Positions 35,064-45,224 of a DNA stretch of 64,000 bases are shown piece by piece. Source of the stretch: an uncultured Pelagibacteraceae bacterium. Its GTDB lineage: Bacteria > Pseudomonadota > Alphaproteobacteria > Pelagibacterales > Pelagibacteraceae. The stretch is taken from assembly GCA_902555585.1 (NCBI GenBank), contig CACDSY010000001.1:62001-126000 (forward strand). The letters are read 5' to 3'. The stretch's first letter is position 1. Every line of letters starts with the position of its first letter. Below the pieces are notes generated by a model that saw only the letters and a list, made by a program, of their open reading frames with translations, had not been told where the DNA came from and searched no databases. The translations under genes were made by a program, and so were the position numbers.

Positions 35064-35179
35064 AAAAGTTTATTTTTTTTTCAATTTAAAATTGTAAAAA
35101 TTAAATTAGACTAAAATTTTAAATTTCTATATACTTTATATCTTTACGATTCAATTTTATAAATAAATAAGGAAATTAA

Positions 35180-36004
35180 ATGGCAAAATATTTAGTAGAA
35201 ACTTACTATACTTGTAGTTTCAAAGTAAGTCATTATTTAAACGATATTGATGAGAAAAATATACAAAATATAGAGAAAAGGGATGACGGAAAATTTGAAA
35301 TATTAGATGTAAAACTAGATAACAGAAAAACTAAAAATTTAGAAAAAATTGAAAAAAACAAAATAAACGTTGTTGAAAAAGGCCTTCCCCAGCCTGAGGA
35401 AAAAAATAATCTTAAGATTAACCAAGAAATGTTAAATAAAAATATTAAAGATACTAATGGTAGAAGATTTAGTATGCCAGACAGAAGAAAAGGATATATC
35501 CAAAAAGCATCAATTGGAAATCACAAAGTTTATCTACACACGGGTGAATATGAAGATGGCAAAATAGGAGAAATATTTATAGATACAAGTAAAGAAGGTG
35601 AGCTAGTAAAAGCCACAATGAATAACTTTGCTATAGCTGTTTCACTTGGATTGCAATATGGAGTTCCTTTAGATGAATTTGTAAATGCCTTTGTTGATAC
35701 AAAATTTGAACCGTCAGGTAAAGTGTTTGGAAATGACAGAATATTAAGTGCAACATCAATTCTTGACTATATATTTCGAGAATTAGCAATATCATATCTA
35801 AATAGAGAGGATCTTGCCCATACTCCTTCCATAGGAGGGTCTGAAAACCTAGAGGAAGCTGTAACAAATGAAAATAGCGAGGATAAAACTCAATTCTTAA
35901 AACTAGTAAAAGACATTACAAGTAAAGGTTTTGTTAGAAGTAATTACAAAAAGAAATTAGTAGATCTGTCAGATATAAAAATTAATCTTAAAGGAAAGAA
36001 ATAA
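35180..36004 (+). CDS. Free-standing NrdJ C-terminal (TSCPD-type) domain protein
   Basis: This 274-residue protein resembles only the C-terminal part of B12-dependent class II ribonucleotide reductase of alphaproteobacteria. The shared stretch (about residues 97-220) includes [61 protein letters not shown] and [15 protein letters not shown]. The 10-stranded reductase barrel is absent, so it is not a reductase by itself. The N-terminus starts [16 protein letters not shown] and then a Lys-rich linker I do not recognise. The C-terminal CxxxxC-like tail of NrdJ is not seen. It may be a split partner or a regulator. AAGGAA precedes the ATG. Confidence 0.72.
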   Translation: MAKYLVETYYTCSFKVSHYLNDIDEKNIQNIEKRDDGKFEILDVKLDNRKTKNLEKIEKNKINVVEKGLPQPEEKNNLKINQEMLNKNIKDTNGRRFSMPDRRKGYIQKASIGNHKVYLHTGEYEDGKIGEIFIDTSKEGELVKATMNNFAIAVSLGLQYGVPLDEFVNAFVDTKFEPSGKVFGNDRILSATSILDYIFRELAISYLNREDLAHTPSIGGSENLEEAVTNENSEDKTQFLKLVKDITSKGFVRSNYKKKLVDLSDIKINLKGKK

Positions 36005-37789
36005 TTATTTTATCTTTCTGATATTTAAATTTAACTCTTTTAGTTGATCATCTGAAATTTCAGATGGAGCATTCATCATCAAATCTTGTGCATTTTGGTT
36101 CATTGGGAACATGGTAACTTCTCTTATGTTTTTTTCATTAGCCAAAAGCATTACAATTCTATCAATTCCTGGAGCTATTCCTCCATGAGGCGGTGCTCCA
36201 TAACTTAAGGCATTTATCATTCCACTAAATTTTTTATTTACATCATTTTTTGAATAGCCAGCAATTTCAAATAATTTATACATTAATTCTGGAATATGAT
36301 TTCTTATAGCCCCTGATGATAACTCAATACCATTACAAACAATATCATATTGATAAGCTTTTATATTTAAAGGATTAGAAAGGTCTAATTTATTTACTTC
36401 TCCTTGTGGCATTGAAAACGGATTATGACTAAATTTGATTTTTTTTGTCGCTTCATCAATCTCGTACATTGGATAATCAACAATCCAACAAAATGAAAAT
36501 ATTTCATTATCAACTAAATCTAAATCCTCCGCTATTTTGTTTCTTGCAAGACTTAATATTTTTTCTACATCATATTTCTTGCCACAAGAAAGAAATACGG
36601 TATCACCTATATTAGCATTTGTTAGTTTCATGATTTCTAATAATGCATTCTCTGAAAAAAATTTTCCAATTGGTCCTTTAGCATTAATTTTATCATCTTT
36701 TTCTAATGTAAAATAAGCTAGACCAGAGGAACCTTGCTCTTTTGCCCATTTATCAATACCGTCAAAGAAACTTCTGGGTTTATTATTTGTATTTTTGGTT
36801 ACTAGCGCTCTAACTATTGAGCCAGCTTTAACTAATTTTTTAAAAATATCAAATTTAACATCTTCTCTTTCAAAAATAATTGTTAAATCTGAAATTTCTA
36901 AAGGATTTCTCAAATCTGGTTTATCAGACCCATATTTAAGCATTGAATCTTCATAGGTAATTCTTGGAAACTTTTCATGAAGAATTTTTTTATTACTAAA
37001 TGTTTTAAACAATTTTAGAAATAAAGTTTCAATTACTCCAAAGACATCTTCTTGTTCAACAAAAGACATTTCAACATCTAATTGATAAAATTCTCCAGGA
37101 CTTCTATCTGCTCTGGCGTCCTCGTCTCTGAAACAAGGCGCTATTTGAAAATATTTGTCGAACCCAGAGACCATTATTAGTTGCTTAAATTGTTGAGGAG
37201 CTTGTGGTAAAGCATAAAATTTTCCAGGATTTAATCTACTAGGTACAAGAAAATCTCTTGCTCCTTCTGGGCTAGATGAGGTTAAAATAGGAGTTTGAAA
37301 TTCTAAAAAACCAAGTTTTTGCATCTCATTTCTAATAAATGAGATTACTTTTGATCTTAAGATAATGTTTTGATGTATTTTTTTTCTTCTTAAATCTAAA
37401 AATCTATACTTAAGTCTTATTTCCTCAGCATATTCTTGATCTGAAAAAACAGGCATTGGTAATTCTTTAGTTTCCCCAAGAATATCAATATTATTAATTT
37501 TAACTTCTATTTCGCCAGTAGAAATATTTTTATTTATTGTTTCATTTGATCTATCAATGACCATTCCCGTAATTTTAATTACTGTTTCCAAAGAAAGTTT
37601 TTCGAGTTTCTTAAAAAATTCATTACTTTTGTCTATAACGCACTGAGTAATTCCAAAATTATCTCTTAAGTCTATAAATAAAAGATTTCCATGATCTCTT
37701 TTTTTGTTAATCCATCCAGATAAAGAAATTTCCTTTTCTTTATCTAACTTGGTTAATTCCCCACAGGTATGACTTCTATATTTATTCAA
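36005..37789 (-). CDS. aspS: Aspartyl-tRNA synthetase
   Basis: This 594-residue class IIb synthetase has an N-terminal OB-fold anticodon domain (ISLSGWINKKRDHGNLLFIDLRD), motif 2 region FQIAPCFRDEDARADRSPGEFYQLD, a bacterial GAD insertion in the middle, and motif 3 GIAPGIDRIVMLL. It charges tRNA-Asp. Whether it also charges tRNA-Asn, as many alphaproteobacterial enzymes do, cannot be judged here. It abuts the end of the NrdJ-tail gene and lies two bases from hdaA. Confidence 0.95.
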   Translation of the reverse strand: MNKYRSHTCGELTKLDKEKEISLSGWINKKRDHGNLLFIDLRDNFGITQCVIDKSNEFFKKLEKLSLETVIKITGMVIDRSNETINKNISTGEIEVKINNIDILGETKELPMPVFSDQEYAEEIRLKYRFLDLRRKKIHQNIILRSKVISFIRNEMQKLGFLEFQTPILTSSSPEGARDFLVPSRLNPGKFYALPQAPQQFKQLIMVSGFDKYFQIAPCFRDEDARADRSPGEFYQLDVEMSFVEQEDVFGVIETLFLKLFKTFSNKKILHEKFPRITYEDSMLKYGSDKPDLRNPLEISDLTIIFEREDVKFDIFKKLVKAGSIVRALVTKNTNNKPRSFFDGIDKWAKEQGSSGLAYFTLEKDDKINAKGPIGKFFSENALLEIMKLTNANIGDTVFLSCGKKYDVEKILSLARNKIAEDLDLVDNEIFSFCWIVDYPMYEIDEATKKIKFSHNPFSMPQGEVNKLDLSNPLNIKAYQYDIVCNGIELSSGAIRNHIPELMYKLFEIAGYSKNDVNKKFSGMINALSYGAPPHGGIAPGIDRIVMLLANEKNIREVTMFPMNQNAQDLMMNAPSEISDDQLKELNLNIRKIK

Positions 37790-37790
37790 T

Positions 37791-38447
37791 TTACAAAATC
37801 TCTTTTATGGTTTTTAAATTAATTGGTTTTTTTTTTTTTAAACTTAATTCGTCAATCTTATATATAAATTCGTCAATTTTTCTATAAGATCTGTCAATTC
37901 TACTAATTATGAAATTTATTATTTTTTTTTCAATTTTAATCTGGCGATCAGAAAAATTCTTTAAAATTATAGCAAAAAGTAATTCATCATCTGGATTTTC
38001 AATTACAGCGTAAAGACAATTTTTTGATCTTGAGGTTAGATCGGGCAGTCTGTATTTAATTTGATTTATTGGTTTTAATGAATTTATCAACAAATACTTA
38101 CTATCTTGATCTATTAAATTAAAAATTGAATAAAGTATTTCTTCATTGTTACACTCTTCAAAATCATCAATAATTATACTTTCATGTAATTTTATGTTTT
38201 TAAAAATTGAATTATCAATCTCATTTCCCTTAATTAAAAATGCTTTAGATTTTAATTTAAAAATGTTTGCTAGATGACTTTTTCCAGAGAATTTTTCACC
38301 TGATATGTTTAATATTTTTTTATCCCAGTCAGGCCATTTAAAAATCAAATTAAATGCGTTAGAATTACTTTTTGATAAATAAAAATCATGTTCATTAAAA
38401 TTAGTTTTATAATCAAAGTCTAGAAGTAATTGATTTAATTCACTCAT
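37791..38447 (-). CDS. hdaA: DnaA-related regulatory ATPase (HdaA/Hda-like)
   Basis: This 218-residue protein is a short DnaA-type AAA+ module without the DNA-binding domain IV. It begins ELNQLLLDFDY, the Hda-like clamp-binding end with QLLLDF. A Walker A-like SGEKFSGKSHLANIF, the Walker B ESIIIDDFEE and sensor-like RLPDLTSRSKN follow. Hda stimulates ATP hydrolysis on DnaA after loading of the beta clamp to prevent over-initiation. It overlaps the DUF2066 gene by four bases. Confidence 0.85.
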   Translation of the reverse strand: MSELNQLLLDFDYKTNFNEHDFYLSKSNSNAFNLIFKWPDWDKKILNISGEKFSGKSHLANIFKLKSKAFLIKGNEIDNSIFKNIKLHESIIIDDFEECNNEEILYSIFNLIDQDSKYLLINSLKPINQIKYRLPDLTSRSKNCLYAVIENPDDELLFAIILKNFSDRQIKIEKKIINFIISRIDRSYRKIDEFIYKIDELSLKKKKPINLKTIKEIL

Positions 38448-39520
38448 TTAATTTTCCAAGTGCTTGAGGATGTGTCAATACTAATATCGTAAGATAAAAT
38501 ATCTTTTAAAAATCTTTTTGGGCTAGTGCTGTAATAAACTTTATATATAATCATTTTACTATCAAACTTTTCAATATTATAGCTATATACAAAATCTAAA
38601 TTACCCAAAGCATTTTCTAATTTTAATGATTTTTCTGTGTTGTTTGACTCTAATGACAATCGGATTGGAACAGATGTAGATGGACTCATTTTATTTATAG
38701 ATTTCCAATTATCTTCATATTCGTTTTTGATATTAAGTATCATTGAATTTAAGTCTGTTTGATTATCTATATCTTTATCTTTAAAATTTTTACTTAATAT
38801 TTCAAACTTATCATCAAAATTAATTTTTGAATAAAATTTAATATTATTTTTACTTTTGAAAATAATCATAATTATAAAATTTTCAGAATAATATTTATCC
38901 AATATTTTTTTGAAATTATAGTTTTCAATATCGTCTAAATTATTTTTTATACTTAAATAATCCTCTGCATCCTCATTTGGTATAATATAAGAAATTTGAA
39001 AATAATTTTTTTCAATACTTTCCCAATTTTCTGCAAAAATATTTTCATTTAAATAGTTAAAATTATTTGTTTCTAAATCAATCATAACTGGTATAAAAAA
39101 AACCTTAATTTTTTTTGGTAATGAAATAGTTATATTTTTTGAGTCTAAGAATTTAATTAATTTTTTTTTATTAAATTCTACCTCAATAATACTTTTATAT
39201 TTTTGGTTTATGAATTTTTCATCCAATATTGAAAAGTTTTCGACTAATTTTTTTATATCATTTATTTTTGTATTTTTAATTTTATCAAGATCTTTTCTCT
39301 CAAGTATCATTTGAGAGATATCTTCAAATGCTTTTTTAAAGCCTCTATCCATAACTTTAAGTTTATTAAAACTAAGATTATATTTTTCCTCAACTTCAAT
39401 TTTTGAAACAACAAAAGTTTTAGCAAGCACTTCTTTTGTGGAAAACTCTATAAAATTAAAGGTTAAAAATATGAAAAATATATATAAACAATTTAATATA
39501 TTTTTTTTAAAAAAATACAT
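38444..39520 (-). CDS. DUF2066 domain protein with membrane anchor/signal
   Basis: This 358-residue protein starts with a hydrophobic segment (CLYIFFIFLTFNFIEF), followed by a secreted-looking domain with FVVSKIEVEE and KKAFEDISQMI. An ENFSILDEKFINQKYKSIIEVEFN pattern fits DUF2066, which often sits between hdaA and purM in alphaproteobacteria. The function is unknown. I chose ATG 39520 over 39553 because a basic, short n-region then precedes the hydrophobic core and overlap with purM is avoided. The product is very Asn/Lys-rich and diverged, so the family call rests partly on position. Confidence 0.65.
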   Translation of the reverse strand: MYFFKKNILNCLYIFFIFLTFNFIEFSTKEVLAKTFVVSKIEVEEKYNLSFNKLKVMDRGFKKAFEDISQMILERKDLDKIKNTKINDIKKLVENFSILDEKFINQKYKSIIEVEFNKKKLIKFLDSKNITISLPKKIKVFFIPVMIDLETNNFNYLNENIFAENWESIEKNYFQISYIIPNEDAEDYLSIKNNLDDIENYNFKKILDKYYSENFIIMIIFKSKNNIKFYSKINFDDKFEILSKNFKDKDIDNQTDLNSMILNIKNEYEDNWKSINKMSPSTSVPIRLSLESNNTEKSLKLENALGNLDFVYSYNIEKFDSKMIIYKVYYSTSPKRFLKDILSYDISIDTSSSTWKIK

Positions 39521-39531
39521 AACTTTGTTAT

Positions 39532-40554
39532 ATGGCATCAAATAAATTAACATACAGTAAGAGTGGAGTTAATATTCCAAAAGCAGATAGTTTTGTTAAG
39601 TTCATAAGTTCACTAGCAAGAAAATCAAGTAAAAGTGGTGATTTTAAGAATATAGGAGGCTTTGGAGCAATCTCTAAAATACCTAGACAACTAAAAGACC
39701 CTCATATTGTTACTAGCACTGATGGAGTTGGAACAAAAATTGAGATTGCAAATGATCTAAATAAATTTGATACAATTGGGATAGATCTTGTTGCGATGTG
39801 TGTAAATGATTTGGTCGTTCAAGGAGCGAAGCCTTATTTATTCTTAGACTACATTTCTATTAGCAAAATAAATTTGAAAAAATTAAAACATTTAGTTAGA
39901 GGAATTGTTAAGGGATGTGACATCGCTGGTTGCAAATTAGTTGGTGGCGAAACTGCTGAAATGCCAGGAACGTATAGTAAAGGGAAATTTGATATAGCAG
40001 GTTTTGCTGTTGGTCTTGTTGAAAAGAAAAAAATACTTAATAAAAAAATTAGAAATAATGATCTTATTTTAGCTGTACCTTCTAATGGACTTCACTCTAA
40101 TGGTTATTCCTTAGTGAGATATCTCTTAAAAAAGAAAAAAATAAATTTAAGAACAAGCAAATTTCTCAAAGACGAATTAATTAGACCAACTAAAATTTAT
40201 GTAAAAGAATTATCTCTTATTAATGAAAAAAATTTAATAAATGGATGTGCAAACATAACTGGTGGAGGTCTAGTGGATAATATTCAAAGAATAATACCAA
40301 AAAATTTATGCGCTGAAATAGATCTAAATAGAATCAAAACATTAAAAATTTTTAGATGGTTATATAATATGGGTGTAAGTGAGAAAGAAATGTTAAAGAC
40401 CTTTAATTGTGGTGTAGGTTTTTGTTTAGTGACAAATTCTAGAAATTTAAATTCATTAAGTAAATATTTTGGAAAAAAATTTAAACCCTATATAATTGGA
40501 AAAATAGTTAAAAATTCAAAAAAAGTAAAATTTAGTGGAAAAATATCCTGGTAA
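39532..40554 (+). CDS. purM: Phosphoribosylformylglycinamidine cyclo-ligase
   Basis: This 340-residue protein makes aminoimidazole ribonucleotide in purine synthesis. Seen: YSKSGVNIPKADSFV, the STDGVGTKIEIA dimer/ATP motif, AMCVNDLVVQGAKPYLFLDY, GCKLVGGETAEMPG and NGLHSNGYSLVR. It overlaps purN by 20 bases and is divergent from DUF2066-hdaA, the usual alphaproteobacterial arrangement. Confidence 0.97.
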   Translation: MASNKLTYSKSGVNIPKADSFVKFISSLARKSSKSGDFKNIGGFGAISKIPRQLKDPHIVTSTDGVGTKIEIANDLNKFDTIGIDLVAMCVNDLVVQGAKPYLFLDYISISKINLKKLKHLVRGIVKGCDIAGCKLVGGETAEMPGTYSKGKFDIAGFAVGLVEKKKILNKKIRNNDLILAVPSNGLHSNGYSLVRYLLKKKKINLRTSKFLKDELIRPTKIYVKELSLINEKNLINGCANITGGGLVDNIQRIIPKNLCAEIDLNRIKTLKIFRWLYNMGVSEKEMLKTFNCGVGFCLVTNSRNLNSLSKYFGKKFKPYIIGKIVKNSKKVKFSGKISW

Positions 40555-41107
40555 AAAAAATACTGCTGTCTTTATTAGTGGTAGAGGTAGTAACTTAAAA
40601 TCTTTAATAAAACACTCAAAAAAAAAGAATTCTTTAATTAAAATTATATTAGTTATTTCAAACAATCCAGACGCAGAGGGACTAAAATATGCATCTAGAT
40701 CCAAAATCAAAATTTATGGAAATAAAAATAAATCAAATTTTGAAAATAAATCACTTAAGTTATTAGAGAAATATAATATAGATCTAATTTGTTTGGCTGG
40801 ATTTATGAAAATCTTGTCAGGTAATTTTATAAAAAAATTTTCTAAACCAATATTAAATATTCATCCATCACTTTTACCAAAGTATAAAGGATTAAATACA
40901 CATAGGAGAGCAATTAAAAATAAGGATCGATTTGCTGGAGCATCAATTCATAAAGTAACAGAAAAATTAGATTCAGGTAAAGTTATTTTACAAAAGAAGG
41001 TGAAAATCCTTAAATCAGATAATGTGAGAAGTTTAGAAAAAAAAGTACTTAAAATTGAACATGAAATTTATCCAAAAGCTATTGATAAGTTTTTAACTAA
41101 TCTTTAA
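40535..41107 (+). CDS. purN: Phosphoribosylglycinamide formyltransferase
   Basis: This 190-residue protein transfers a formyl group from 10-formyl-THF to GAR. Seen: AVFISGRGSNLKSLI for phosphate binding, LICLAGFMKILS, and the active-site NIHPSLLPKYKG with the catalytic Asn/His. The later Asp is in TEKLDSGKVILQKKV. The ATG at 40535 lies in the end of purM. It converges with ndk, overlapping by 11 bases. Confidence 0.95.
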   Translation: MEKYPGKKNTAVFISGRGSNLKSLIKHSKKKNSLIKIILVISNNPDAEGLKYASRSKIKIYGNKNKSNFENKSLKLLEKYNIDLICLAGFMKILSGNFIKKFSKPILNIHPSLLPKYKGLNTHRRAIKNKDRFAGASIHKVTEKLDSGKVILQKKVKILKSDNVRSLEKKVLKIEHEIYPKAIDKFLTNL

Positions 41108-41507
41108 AAAAAAAATCTAACTCGATCTTAGCATTTTCAACACTATCTGATCCATGAACAGAATTTTTATCAATTGAAATACCATATTTTTTTCGAAGCG
41201 TTCCCTCCTCTGCATCTTTAGGATTAGTTGCTCCCATCAATTTTCTATTTTCTAGAACAGCATTGTCTTTTTGAAGTTTCATTACAACAATTGGTCCAGA
41301 AGATAAGTAAGCACACAAATCATTATAAAATGGTTTAGACTCATGAACTTTATAAAACTTTTCAGCTTCTTCTTTAGAAATATGAATTTTTTTTTCCTTT
41401 AAAATTTTAAATCCATTGTTTTTAAATTCGTTTTTAATCTGATCTTGCAAATTTCTTTCAACAGCATCCGGCTTAATTATTGATAATGTTTGTTCAACAT
41501 TACTCAT
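41097..41507 (-). CDS. ndk: Nucleoside diphosphate kinase
   Basis: This 136-residue protein balances NTP pools by phosphate exchange through a His intermediate. The start reads QTLSIIKPDAVERN; ENRKLMGATNPKDAEEGTLRKKYG is the nucleotide site; His118 in NSVHGSDS is the phosphohistidine. It overlaps pepA by eight bases and is therefore likely co-transcribed with it. Confidence 0.96.
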   Translation of the reverse strand: MSNVEQTLSIIKPDAVERNLQDQIKNEFKNNGFKILKEKKIHISKEEAEKFYKVHESKPFYNDLCAYLSSGPIVVMKLQKDNAVLENRKLMGATNPKDAEEGTLRKKYGISIDKNSVHGSDSVENAKIELDFFFKD

Positions 41508-42936
41508 AATTGTCCTCTATGAATTTGTTTAATAATCTAACACCATACCCAGTTGCGCCTCCAGAATTCAGTGCTCCAGCATATTTAGAAAAAGCCATTC
41601 CAGCAATATCTAAATGCGCCCAAGGTGTTTTATTAATTATAAATCTTTGTAAAAATTGAGCTGCAGTTGTTGATCCGGCTCCTCCAACATAATTAATATT
41701 TTGCATATCAGCATTATTTGAATTCATTAATTTGTTATAATTCTCATGAAGTGGCATTTCCCATACTTTTTCTTCTACATGCTCTCCAGCATCAAAAAGT
41801 TGTTTAGACAATTTTTTATTATTTGACCAAAGCCCAGCATATTCGGATCCAAGCGCAACAATTATTGCTCCAGTTAATGTTGCTAAGTCAATAATAAGAC
41901 TTGGCTTAAATTTCTCTTCGGTATATGTAAGTGCATCTGCTAAAACTAGTCTTCCCTCAGCATCTGTATTTAAAACTTCGATTGTTTGTCCGCTGTAAGA
42001 TTTTACAATATCTCCAGGTCTTTGTGCATTGGCTCCTGGCATATTTTCAACTAATCCAACGACTCCAACTGCATTAATTTTAGATTTTCTTAAAGCTAAA
42101 GTTTTCATAAGACCAACTACAGTTGCTGAACCCGCCATATCATATGTCATGTCTTCCATAAATTTTGCAGGTTTGAGTGAAATTCCACCAGTATCAAAAC
42201 AAACACCTTTTCCAACGAAGGCTAAAGGTTTTGATTTGTTTTTATTTCCATTCCACTCAATTGTTACCATATAAGAACCTCTGATACTTCCTTGTCCGAC
42301 ACCTAACAATGCATTAAAGCCTAATTTTTTTAATCTCTTTTGGTCATAAACTGTTACTTTTAATCCAAACTTTCTTAATTTTACAATTCTCTTTGCGTAT
42401 TCATCTGGGTGCAAAATATTACCAGGTTCAGAAACTAAATCTCTAGTAAGAAAAACCCCTTCCAAAAGAGCATTTAATTTATTTCTTAATAAATTTTTTT
42501 GTTTAGTGTTATTGCCAACAACACTTAAATTTATATTAACATTTTTTTTCTTATCTGTTTTATAAATATTAAAATTGTATGACTTAAGTTGTGCTCCATG
42601 AAGAAACTTTTCTAATTGTACATTAGTAATAGAATTATTCTCTACATTTATAAATGAATTCTCTTTTTTATTTTCCTTTAAAAAAACAAATAATTTAGAA
42701 CCAAGTTTTTCAAAATCTAAGGAAACTTTTGAATTAGTGCAATTTACGAATACATAGCTTTTGTTGTTGTAATCTTTCGCAAGAAAACTTCCTTCAGAAA
42801 AAAGTTTATTATTGAAAACTGATTTTGCTATTTGTTTAATCTCTTTACTTTTTATAAGTTTTTGAGTTAAGAGAATAATCTCGTTATCCTTCGCGATTTT
42901 TGGGACTTTGTTTGCAAAATTTAAATTTAGCTTCAT
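41500..42936 (-). CDS. pepA: Leucyl aminopeptidase
   Basis: This 478-residue M17 peptidase has the two-metal centre. Seen: VGKGVCFDTGGISLKPAKFM with the Lys and Asp, DMAGSATVVG, and the signature NTDAEGRLVLADAL. It trims N-terminal residues from peptides; some family members also bind DNA. The N-terminal 150 residues are the poorly conserved domain. It is divergent from lptF, as in many proteobacteria. Confidence 0.95.
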   Translation of the reverse strand: MKLNLNFANKVPKIAKDNEIILLTQKLIKSKEIKQIAKSVFNNKLFSEGSFLAKDYNNKSYVFVNCTNSKVSLDFEKLGSKLFVFLKENKKENSFINVENNSITNVQLEKFLHGAQLKSYNFNIYKTDKKKNVNINLSVVGNNTKQKNLLRNKLNALLEGVFLTRDLVSEPGNILHPDEYAKRIVKLRKFGLKVTVYDQKRLKKLGFNALLGVGQGSIRGSYMVTIEWNGNKNKSKPLAFVGKGVCFDTGGISLKPAKFMEDMTYDMAGSATVVGLMKTLALRKSKINAVGVVGLVENMPGANAQRPGDIVKSYSGQTIEVLNTDAEGRLVLADALTYTEEKFKPSLIIDLATLTGAIIVALGSEYAGLWSNNKKLSKQLFDAGEHVEEKVWEMPLHENYNKLMNSNNADMQNINYVGGAGSTTAAQFLQRFIINKTPWAHLDIAGMAFSKYAGALNSGGATGYGVRLLNKFIEDNYE

Positions 42937-42990
42937 TTTTTTGAAATATTTAATAGATATTGTTGTATATTTATTAAAACAAAAATTTCA

Positions 42991-44139
42991 ATGAATAAAT
43001 TAATATTTCGTAAATTTTCCCTTGATATACTTAATTTCTTCCTAATAGCATCTTTCAGCATTACATTCATCGTTTGGATAATTCAAGCAGTTAACCTTTT
43101 AGACCTAGTGTCTGATGATGGGCATAGTTTAAACGTTTATTTTTACTATGTTTCATTAAATTTGCCAAAGATATTTAGTAAAATTATAATTTTTGTATTT
43201 TTCATATCAATTTTTTATGTGATTAATAAATACAACAATTCTAATGAGTTACTAGTTTTCTGGAATAATGGAATACAAAAAATCAAGTTCATAAATTTTA
43301 TATTAATATTTTCATTGTTATTTTTAATTTTACAGTTAGCTTTAAATTTATTTATTGTTCCAAAATCTCAAAACTTAGGAAGACTTTACATAAAAGAGTC
43401 TAATATAGACTTTTTGCCTAAATTAATTTCAGAAAAAAAATTTATAAATGTTATGAAGAATCTTACGATTTTTGTAGAGGAATATAAAAAAGATGGAAAA
43501 CTCAAAAAAATTTATATTAATGAAAAAATAAATTTAGAAAAGTCTAAAATTATAGTTGCCGAAAGTGGAAAAATCATAAAAAAAAAAAATAAATATATTT
43601 TAAAATTATTTAACGGAGGGATAACAAATATAAATCAAGACAACGCTTACACATTAAATTTTTCTGAAACTGATTATGATCTATCAGAGTTTTCAACTAA
43701 AACAATTACAAGAACTAAAGTTCAAGAACTAGACTCAATACAAATGTTTGGTTGCTTGAAAGATATTTTTCAATCGAAAGATTTAAATAAAAATCAAATT
43801 ATCAGTAAATCTGAATATAAATCATGTAATGGTAGGACTGTTAAATCCTTAGGCGAGGAGTTATACAAAAGATCTGTGCTACCATTTTATACACTTGTAA
43901 TTTCTCTTATAGCTGCAAGTTTGGTCATCGAACCAAGATCAAAATATTTTATGAGGTTTCACAAACTAAACCTTTTTTTAATAGGAATTTCTGTAATAAC
44001 TTTATCACAGTTAAGTTTAAAATTTTTTTTAAATAATATAAATATTCTATATCTAATATTATTTTTACCAATAATTTTAGTAATAATTTATTATATTTTA
44101 CTCCTTATATTTACAAAATTTAAATTGAATTATTTATGA
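42991..44139 (+). CDS. lptF: LPS export permease LptF
   Basis: This 382-residue membrane protein has three membrane segments, a periplasmic beta-jellyroll (about residues 130-275) and three more segments. It fits LptF of the LptB2FG extractor that moves LPS off the inner membrane. The ELYKRSVLPFYTLVISLIAASLVIEP block is typical. It overlaps lptG by four bases and heads the lptF-lptG-lptD-surA-pdxA-rsmA unit. Confidence 0.92.
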   Translation: MNKLIFRKFSLDILNFFLIASFSITFIVWIIQAVNLLDLVSDDGHSLNVYFYYVSLNLPKIFSKIIIFVFFISIFYVINKYNNSNELLVFWNNGIQKIKFINFILIFSLLFLILQLALNLFIVPKSQNLGRLYIKESNIDFLPKLISEKKFINVMKNLTIFVEEYKKDGKLKKIYINEKINLEKSKIIVAESGKIIKKKNKYILKLFNGGITNINQDNAYTLNFSETDYDLSEFSTKTITRTKVQELDSIQMFGCLKDIFQSKDLNKNQIISKSEYKSCNGRTVKSLGEELYKRSVLPFYTLVISLIAASLVIEPRSKYFMRFHKLNLFLIGISVITLSQLSLKFFLNNINILYLILFLPIILVIIYYILLLIFTKFKLNYL

Positions 44140-45224
44140 TATTAAAACTTTATGAAAACTATTTATCGAAACTTTTCTTAAAAAATATTTTAATAATTCT
44201 TTTAGTATTTATTTTCTTAAGTTTTTTTTTAAATATTTTTGAAGAAATTAAATATTTTGAAAATAAAGAAAATGAACTTTACTATCCAATAATTTTAACA
44301 TTATTAAATATTCCTTCGATTATTTTCGAGATCCTTCCTTTTATATTTTTATTAGGTGTAATGTTTTTTTTTATTAATCTTTACGAAAATGAAGAAATTG
44401 GTTTACTACGAAATAATGGTGTAAATAATTTGAAAATTACTTTTATAATTTCAATGGTTTCATTGATAGTTGGAATAGTGATAATTATTGTTTACTATTC
44501 GTTTTCCGCAAATCTAAAAAGTTTATACTTGAGTATGAAGTATAAATACGCCAATGATGGCGGTCATTTAGCAGTTGTAAACGATGGTGGTTTATGGATT
44601 AAGGAAAGAAATAAAAGTGGTACAAAAATTTTTATTATAAACGCTAAAACCTATAAATTTAACTATTTAGAAAACGTGGAAATAATTGAGTTGGATAATA
44701 ATTATAATTTAACAAATACTATTGTTGCAGATAAAGCAAATATAATTAAAAAAAAGTGGATACTTGCTGATGTAAAAATTTACTCGAAAGAAAAAAAAAG
44801 TGAAACACTAGAAAATTATTATTATACTTCGTCGTTTAATGGAAAAATAATATCTAATTTATTTTCAAATTTGGATTCATTAAATATTTTGCAACTGATT
44901 AAACTAAAAAAAAATTATGAGGCTATTGGATATTCAGCAACAGAGGTTAAACTTCAACTTAATAAAATATATAGTATACCATTTTATCTTACACTAACTA
45001 CGATAATAGGGGCCTTACTAATGTTTAAACTTAATTTTATTAAATCAAAATTCTTCTTAATCGTGATAGGAGTATTAGTTTCAGTAATTTTTTACTATAT
45101 TAATTATTTTTCAATTTTATTTGGAAAAAATGAAACATTACCAGTAGAAGCTTCAATATGGTTACCTCAAATTCTATTTTTTTTAATATGCTCTTTAGGT
45201 CTAACGAAAATCAATGAAAAATAA
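44136..45224 (+). CDS. lptG: LPS export permease LptG
   Basis: This 362-residue protein has the same layout as LptF. It shows NIPSIIFEILPFIFLLGVMFF in the second membrane segment, a coupling-helix-like NEEIGLLRNNGVN, a jellyroll domain and a final GKNETLPVEASIWLPQILFF segment typical of LptG. It pairs with LptF in the inner membrane. It overlaps lptF by four bases and lptD by 11. Confidence 0.92.
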   Translation: MILKLYENYLSKLFLKNILIILLVFIFLSFFLNIFEEIKYFENKENELYYPIILTLLNIPSIIFEILPFIFLLGVMFFFINLYENEEIGLLRNNGVNNLKITFIISMVSLIVGIVIIIVYYSFSANLKSLYLSMKYKYANDGGHLAVVNDGGLWIKERNKSGTKIFIINAKTYKFNYLENVEIIELDNNYNLTNTIVADKANIIKKKWILADVKIYSKEKKSETLENYYYTSSFNGKIISNLFSNLDSLNILQLIKLKKNYEAIGYSATEVKLQLNKIYSIPFYLTLTTIIGALLMFKLNFIKSKFFLIVIGVLVSVIFYYINYFSILFGKNETLPVEASIWLPQILFFLICSLGLTKINEK

